Shown: positions 5,346-7,406 of the stretch, piece by piece
Layout of the letters: each line of letters starts with the position of its first letter
Position numbering within the stretch: the stretch's first letter is position 1
NCBI GenBank assembly: GCA_903858975.1
Contig: CAIOKW010000235.1
Coordinates: 1-7,406, forward strand
Source of the DNA: Oligoflexia bacterium
Lineage (GTDB): Bacteria; Bdellovibrionota; UBA1018; CAIMNF01
Length of the DNA: 7,406 nt
Reading direction: 5' to 3'
Notes under the pieces: model-generated
What the model was told of the DNA's origin: nothing
Databases searched by the model: none
What the model saw: the letters and a program-made list of their open reading frames with translations, nothing else
Position numbers and translations under genes: made by a program

Positions 5346-6890
5346 ATGAGAATAGCCATCATTGATCTTGGAACCAATTCCATCCGCTTTGATATCCATG
5401 AGGTATCCGCGAATCGAAAAGGCTCTATCCAGCACCGCAGGCTCTATCGTGAAAAAACGATGGTACGCCTAGGGCAAAATCTATTCCTTGAAGGCAAATT
5501 AAGCGATGAAAGCAAACGAAGAACCCTCGAAGCGGTTCAATCGTTCAAACAAACCATGGATGCACTCTCCGTGGATCAATCCCTCGCGATTGGCACTGCA
5601 GCCATCCGGGACGCATCCGACGGTGAAACATTCCTAGAAGAACTCAAAGCTAAAGGCGCAGTAGAATTCAAAATGATTACGGGAGCGGAAGAAGCCTCCC
5701 TCATTGCAAAAGGAATTCTCAACAACGAACCGACTCTCCCGAAAGGCCTTTTTGCCTTGGTAGACATCGGGGGTGGAAGTACTGAAGTCAGCATTTGCAA
5801 AGGGAAACAAGTCCTCCACTCTTTCAGCTTCAATCTCGGGGTAGCAAAACTTCAGCAAGTTTTCTTAAAAACCCAACCTCCCAAAAAAGCGCCGAAACAA
5901 GCGCAGGAACCCGTTACTGAACTTCGAAATTTCATTAAGAGCGTGGTGCTACCGAAAATCTTGATTGATCGCTGGCCGAAAGTAGACACGATCATTGGAT
6001 CTTCAGGCAGTATTATCGCGCTCGCAAAACTCGTAAACAAAAATAAAGACCACGGACACCTCCCTTTTTTGAAAAAGGATCTCAACCGAGTCGTCGAGCA
6101 GATTAAAACGAAAACTACGGCTGAACTATTAGCGATGAACGGCATGGAACCGAAGCGAGTCGACCTCATTCTTGCTGGAGGCATTTTACTCGATGAAATA
6201 GCTCATTTACTTCACGCCAAAAAAGTAAAAACCACCGAATTTTCACTGCGCGATGGAATTCTTGAAGATGCGCTCGCTCGCATTGCTCCTGCCAAAACCC
6301 GGGCAACTCAGTTTTCTTTAAAAGAAGTCGAACAGCGAATTGAAGCCTGGGGAGTTGACACCCATCATGCGGCCCAAGTGAGAGCTCACGCGGAATTCTT
6401 TTTTGATGCCCTCAAATCCGTTCATGGATTGAAGGCTGAATGGCGCCCCTACTTGAGCGCCGCAAGCTTACTCCATGATGTGGGTGAAATCATTAGCCAC
6501 GCTCATCATGCTGAACACTCCGAATACATGGTCAAAAACGCCAATTTTGTTGGAATGAATGGCTGGGAAGCGAACCTCATTGCTGCCCTTTGCCGATTCC
6601 ATAAAGAAGAAAAAATCTTAGAAAAAAAGAATGAGAAAAAAGTTCCCTTTGAAAAAAAGGATGAACTTCGTATTCCTTTTTTAAAGCTACTCTCGCTTTT
6701 ACAAATGGCCGACGCTTGCGACCGGACCCACAAAACTGCGATGAAGATGAAGAAAGTAAAAACCTCTCGCACACGAGTCGACATTCAGTATTCCAGTAAA
6801 ACTCCCTGTGATTTAGAACTTTTGCGCTTTGACCAAAAGAAGACGCTCTTCGAACAGCTCTTTCATCGTGAAGTCACGCTTAGCAAATAA
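5346..6890 (+). CDS. ppx: Ppx/GppA phosphatase with C-terminal HD domain (exopolyphosphatase-like)
   Basis: Members of this ASKHA-fold family release phosphate from polyphosphate ends (Ppx) or convert pppGpp to ppGpp (GppA). The 514-residue protein has the N-terminal phosphate-1 loop AIIDLGTNSIRFD (4-16), GTAAIRDA (83-90), the catalytic-acid segment ITGAEEASLI (111-120), phosphate-2 loop VDIGGGSTE (139-147), GSSGSI (218-223), LAGGILL (276-282) and SLRDGILEDAL (300-310). A C-terminal HD-type domain follows: LLHDVGEI (375-382), HAHHAEHSEYM (385-395) and CRFHKEEK (416-423). E. coli Ppx has the same architecture and nearly the same length (513), but HEVG where this has HDVG. A Lys/Glu-rich insert lies at 420-440. 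Ppx and GppA cannot be separated by eye, and no ppk is in view. The ATG at 5346 has no clear ribosome site. It is probably the last gene of the mazG transcript, since a terminator follows. Confidence 0.93.
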   Translation: MRIAIIDLGTNSIRFDIHEVSANRKGSIQHRRLYREKTMVRLGQNLFLEGKLSDESKRRTLEAVQSFKQTMDALSVDQSLAIGTAAIRDASDGETFLEELKAKGAVEFKMITGAEEASLIAKGILNNEPTLPKGLFALVDIGGGSTEVSICKGKQVLHSFSFNLGVAKLQQVFLKTQPPKKAPKQAQEPVTELRNFIKSVVLPKILIDRWPKVDTIIGSSGSIIALAKLVNKNKDHGHLPFLKKDLNRVVEQIKTKTTAELLAMNGMEPKRVDLILAGGILLDEIAHLLHAKKVKTTEFSLRDGILEDALARIAPAKTRATQFSLKEVEQRIEAWGVDTHHAAQVRAHAEFFFDALKSVHGLKAEWRPYLSAASLLHDVGEIISHAHHAEHSEYMVKNANFVGMNGWEANLIAALCRFHKEEKILEKKNEKKVPFEKKDELRIPFLKLLSLLQMADACDRTHKTAMKMKKVKTSRTRVDIQYSSKTPCDLELLRFDQKKTLFEQLFHREVTLSK

Positions 6891-6894
6891 CCGC

Positions 6895-6918
6895 TGGCGC
6901 TTTTCGCCACCTTTTTTT
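6895..6918 (+). terminator. Rho-independent terminator after ppx
   Basis: Five bases after the ppx stop codon, TGGCG (6895-6899) pairs with CGCCA (6905-6909) around a CTTTT loop. After CC comes a run of seven T (6912-6918). The stem is short but GC-rich. Position, stem and U-tract all suit the end of the mazG-coaE-ppx transcript. Confidence 0.7.
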
Positions 6919-6949
6919 CACCACCTGACCGTTTCCTGTCGGCGGGTAA

Positions 6950-6969
6950 TCTTTTCCGATCGGCAAAGA
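6950..6969. promoter_or_regulatory. 20-bp inverted repeat, candidate operator
   Basis: TCTTTTCCGATCGGCAAAGA pairs with its own complement at 9 of 10 positions; the only mismatch is T6955/C6964, and the core CCGATCGG is perfect. It ends 13 bp before the extended -10 at 6983 and covers the -35 zone of that promoter. It has no T-run on either side, so a terminator is unlikely. A dimeric transcription factor site is the simplest reading. I cannot name the regulator. Confidence 0.45.
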
Positions 6970-6982
6970 ATTGCTTCACCCT

Positions 6983-6991
6983 TGATATAAT
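6983..6991 (+). promoter_or_regulatory. Consensus extended -10 promoter upstream of the lipoprotein gene
   Basis: TGA TATAAT is a perfect TGn extension plus a perfect -10 hexamer. Transcription would start near 6998 and run rightward into a leader of about 115-145 nt. No -35 match lies at the usual distance, as is common for extended -10 promoters; that position is occupied by the 6950-6969 inverted repeat. Confidence 0.6.
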
Positions 6992-7027
6992 TAAACAAAT
7001 TCAATTTATAGCACTCAAGCCACCCTC

Positions 7028-7059
7028 TGCGTTTACCGAAAAGAGTTTGCGTAAGCGCA
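7028..7059 (+). other. 9-bp stem-loop in the leader of the lipoprotein gene
   Basis: TGCGTTTAC (7028-7036) pairs with GTAAGCGCA (7051-7059) over all nine positions, with one G-U pair, around a 14-nt loop. It begins about 30 nt after the predicted transcription start. A smaller alternative hairpin, TGCG (7048-7051) with CGCA (7056-7059), would exclude it. No strong U-tract follows. It may be a leader RNA structure or, as DNA, an operator. Confidence 0.4.
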
Positions 7060-7078
7060 TAAATATTTTACACTAAAA

Positions 7079-7087
7079 TGGTTTAAT
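7079..7087 (+). promoter_or_regulatory. Possible second extended -10
   Basis: TGG TTTAAT has a TGn extension and 5 of 6 matches to TATAAT. It would start transcription near 7094, leaving about 20 nt before ATG 7114 or 47 nt before ATG 7141. It lies in an AT-rich tract, where such matches are common, and no -35 is seen. Confidence 0.28.
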
Positions 7088-7095
7088 ATCATGCG

Positions 7096-7113
7096 CGTGT
7101 CCTCGAAGACACG
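7096..7113 (+). other. 6-bp hairpin directly before ATG 7114
   Basis: CGTGTC (7096-7101) and GACACG (7108-7113) form a perfect 6-bp stem around CTCGAA. In RNA it would end at the base before ATG 7114 and could hide that start, leaving ATG 7141 exposed. No T-run follows, so it is not a terminator. Confidence 0.35.
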
Positions 7114-7140
7114 ATGCTAAGTCAGGAAATCGAAGGTAAA

Positions 7141-7406
7141 ATGTTAGGTATGACGGTAGGAACCCACTCTGGGGAAAAAGTTTTAAAAACCGCGGGAAAG
7201 ATCAAGAATTGGCTACAGTCACGTATCCATTCAGGGTCTGTTATTTTATTCGCTGCACTTTTAATGCAAGCCTGTACTCCTCAGATCATTGGGAAGAACG
7301 GATCATTTTCTCGACTGACTGCGAGTCTGACTTCTATTCCTCAAGTGCTTAGAGGCGGAGACATTCTCACGATCAAGTTCTCACTCCCGGCCGGCATCTC
7401 GGGAGC
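7141..7406 (+). CDS. Putative secreted lipoprotein, N-terminal part (partial)
   Basis: The frame is open from ATG 7114 to the right edge. I prefer ATG 7141, which has GAAGG 4 nt upstream; ATG 7114 and 7150 are in-frame alternatives. Counting from 7141, a basic region (KIKNWLQSR, 20-28) leads into a hydrophobic stretch SVILFAALLMQA (33-44) ending at Cys45 followed by TPQ. This looks like a lipoprotein signal peptide, although the lipobox LMQAC is not ideal and the n-region is unusually long. The mature part begins with a Ser/Thr-rich stretch and then VLRGGDILTIKFSLP (from about residue 65), which resembles the first strand of an Ig-like or similar beta-sandwich repeat; that is inference. Length and function are unknown because the gene is cut. 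It is a separate transcription unit from ppx. Confidence 0.6.
   Translation, partial: MLGMTVGTHSGEKVLKTAGKIKNWLQSRIHSGSVILFAALLMQACTPQIIGKNGSFSRLTASLTSIPQVLRGGDILTIKFSLPAGISG

Noticed and set aside
5576..6784. Several minus-strand open frames of 65-110 codons inside ppx
   Set aside because: They are shadows of a strongly conserved plus-strand gene; compositions rich in Phe and Ser mirror antisense Lys and Glu codons.
7047..7074. Promoter with TTGCGT (7047-7052) and TACACT (7069-7074)
   Set aside because: Both hexamers are poor matches (4 of 6 for the -10), in AT-rich DNA, and overlap the proposed stem; the extended -10 at 6983 is much better.

Overview
The window is dense bacterial chromosomal DNA, apparently housekeeping. 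Two gene clusters diverge from a 26-bp gap at 3696-3721. The leftward cluster (minus strand) is ybeY, prfB, a tRNA-dihydrouridine synthase (dus) and an ABC-F ATPase cut by the left edge. All four act in translation, rRNA/tRNA maturation or ribosome function. The rightward cluster (plus strand) is mazG, coaE, an unannotated 48-codon ORF for a very basic protein, and ppx. It is closed by an intrinsic terminator at 6895-6918. Its recognisable members handle nucleotide, CoA and phosphate chemistry. After about 200 bp of DNA rich in inverted repeats, a lipoprotein-like gene begins and runs off the right edge.

The host cannot be named from the sequence alone. By eye the DNA has middling GC. A lipoprotein signal, MazG, a Ppx with a C-terminal HD domain and RF2 with its programmed frameshift fit a Gram-negative bacterium, perhaps of the Bdellovibrionota or deltaproteobacterial kind. 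That placement is a low-confidence guess.

Three things stand out. First, prfB is intact only if read through a +1 programmed frameshift at CTT TGA C, with an SD-like AGAGG just upstream. A single-frame call would begin at a spurious internal start. Second, ybeY, prfB and the ABC-F gene lack a good Shine-Dalgarno sequence but carry an extended -10 (TGnTAnnnT) ending 7-8 nt before the ATG, which suggests leaderless mRNAs. At the ybeY/mazG gap the motif is the perfect palindrome TGATATCA, readable as a -10 in both directions. Third, the small basic ORF at 5173-5319 and the region 6950-7113 (a 20-bp inverted repeat, a consensus extended -10 and a 9-bp leader stem) are not explained by the standard genes.

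No tRNA, rRNA, CRISPR array, insertion sequence or phage gene was seen. Apart from RF2 frameshifting, which is a well-known mechanism, the novel candidates are hypotheses from sequence inspection.
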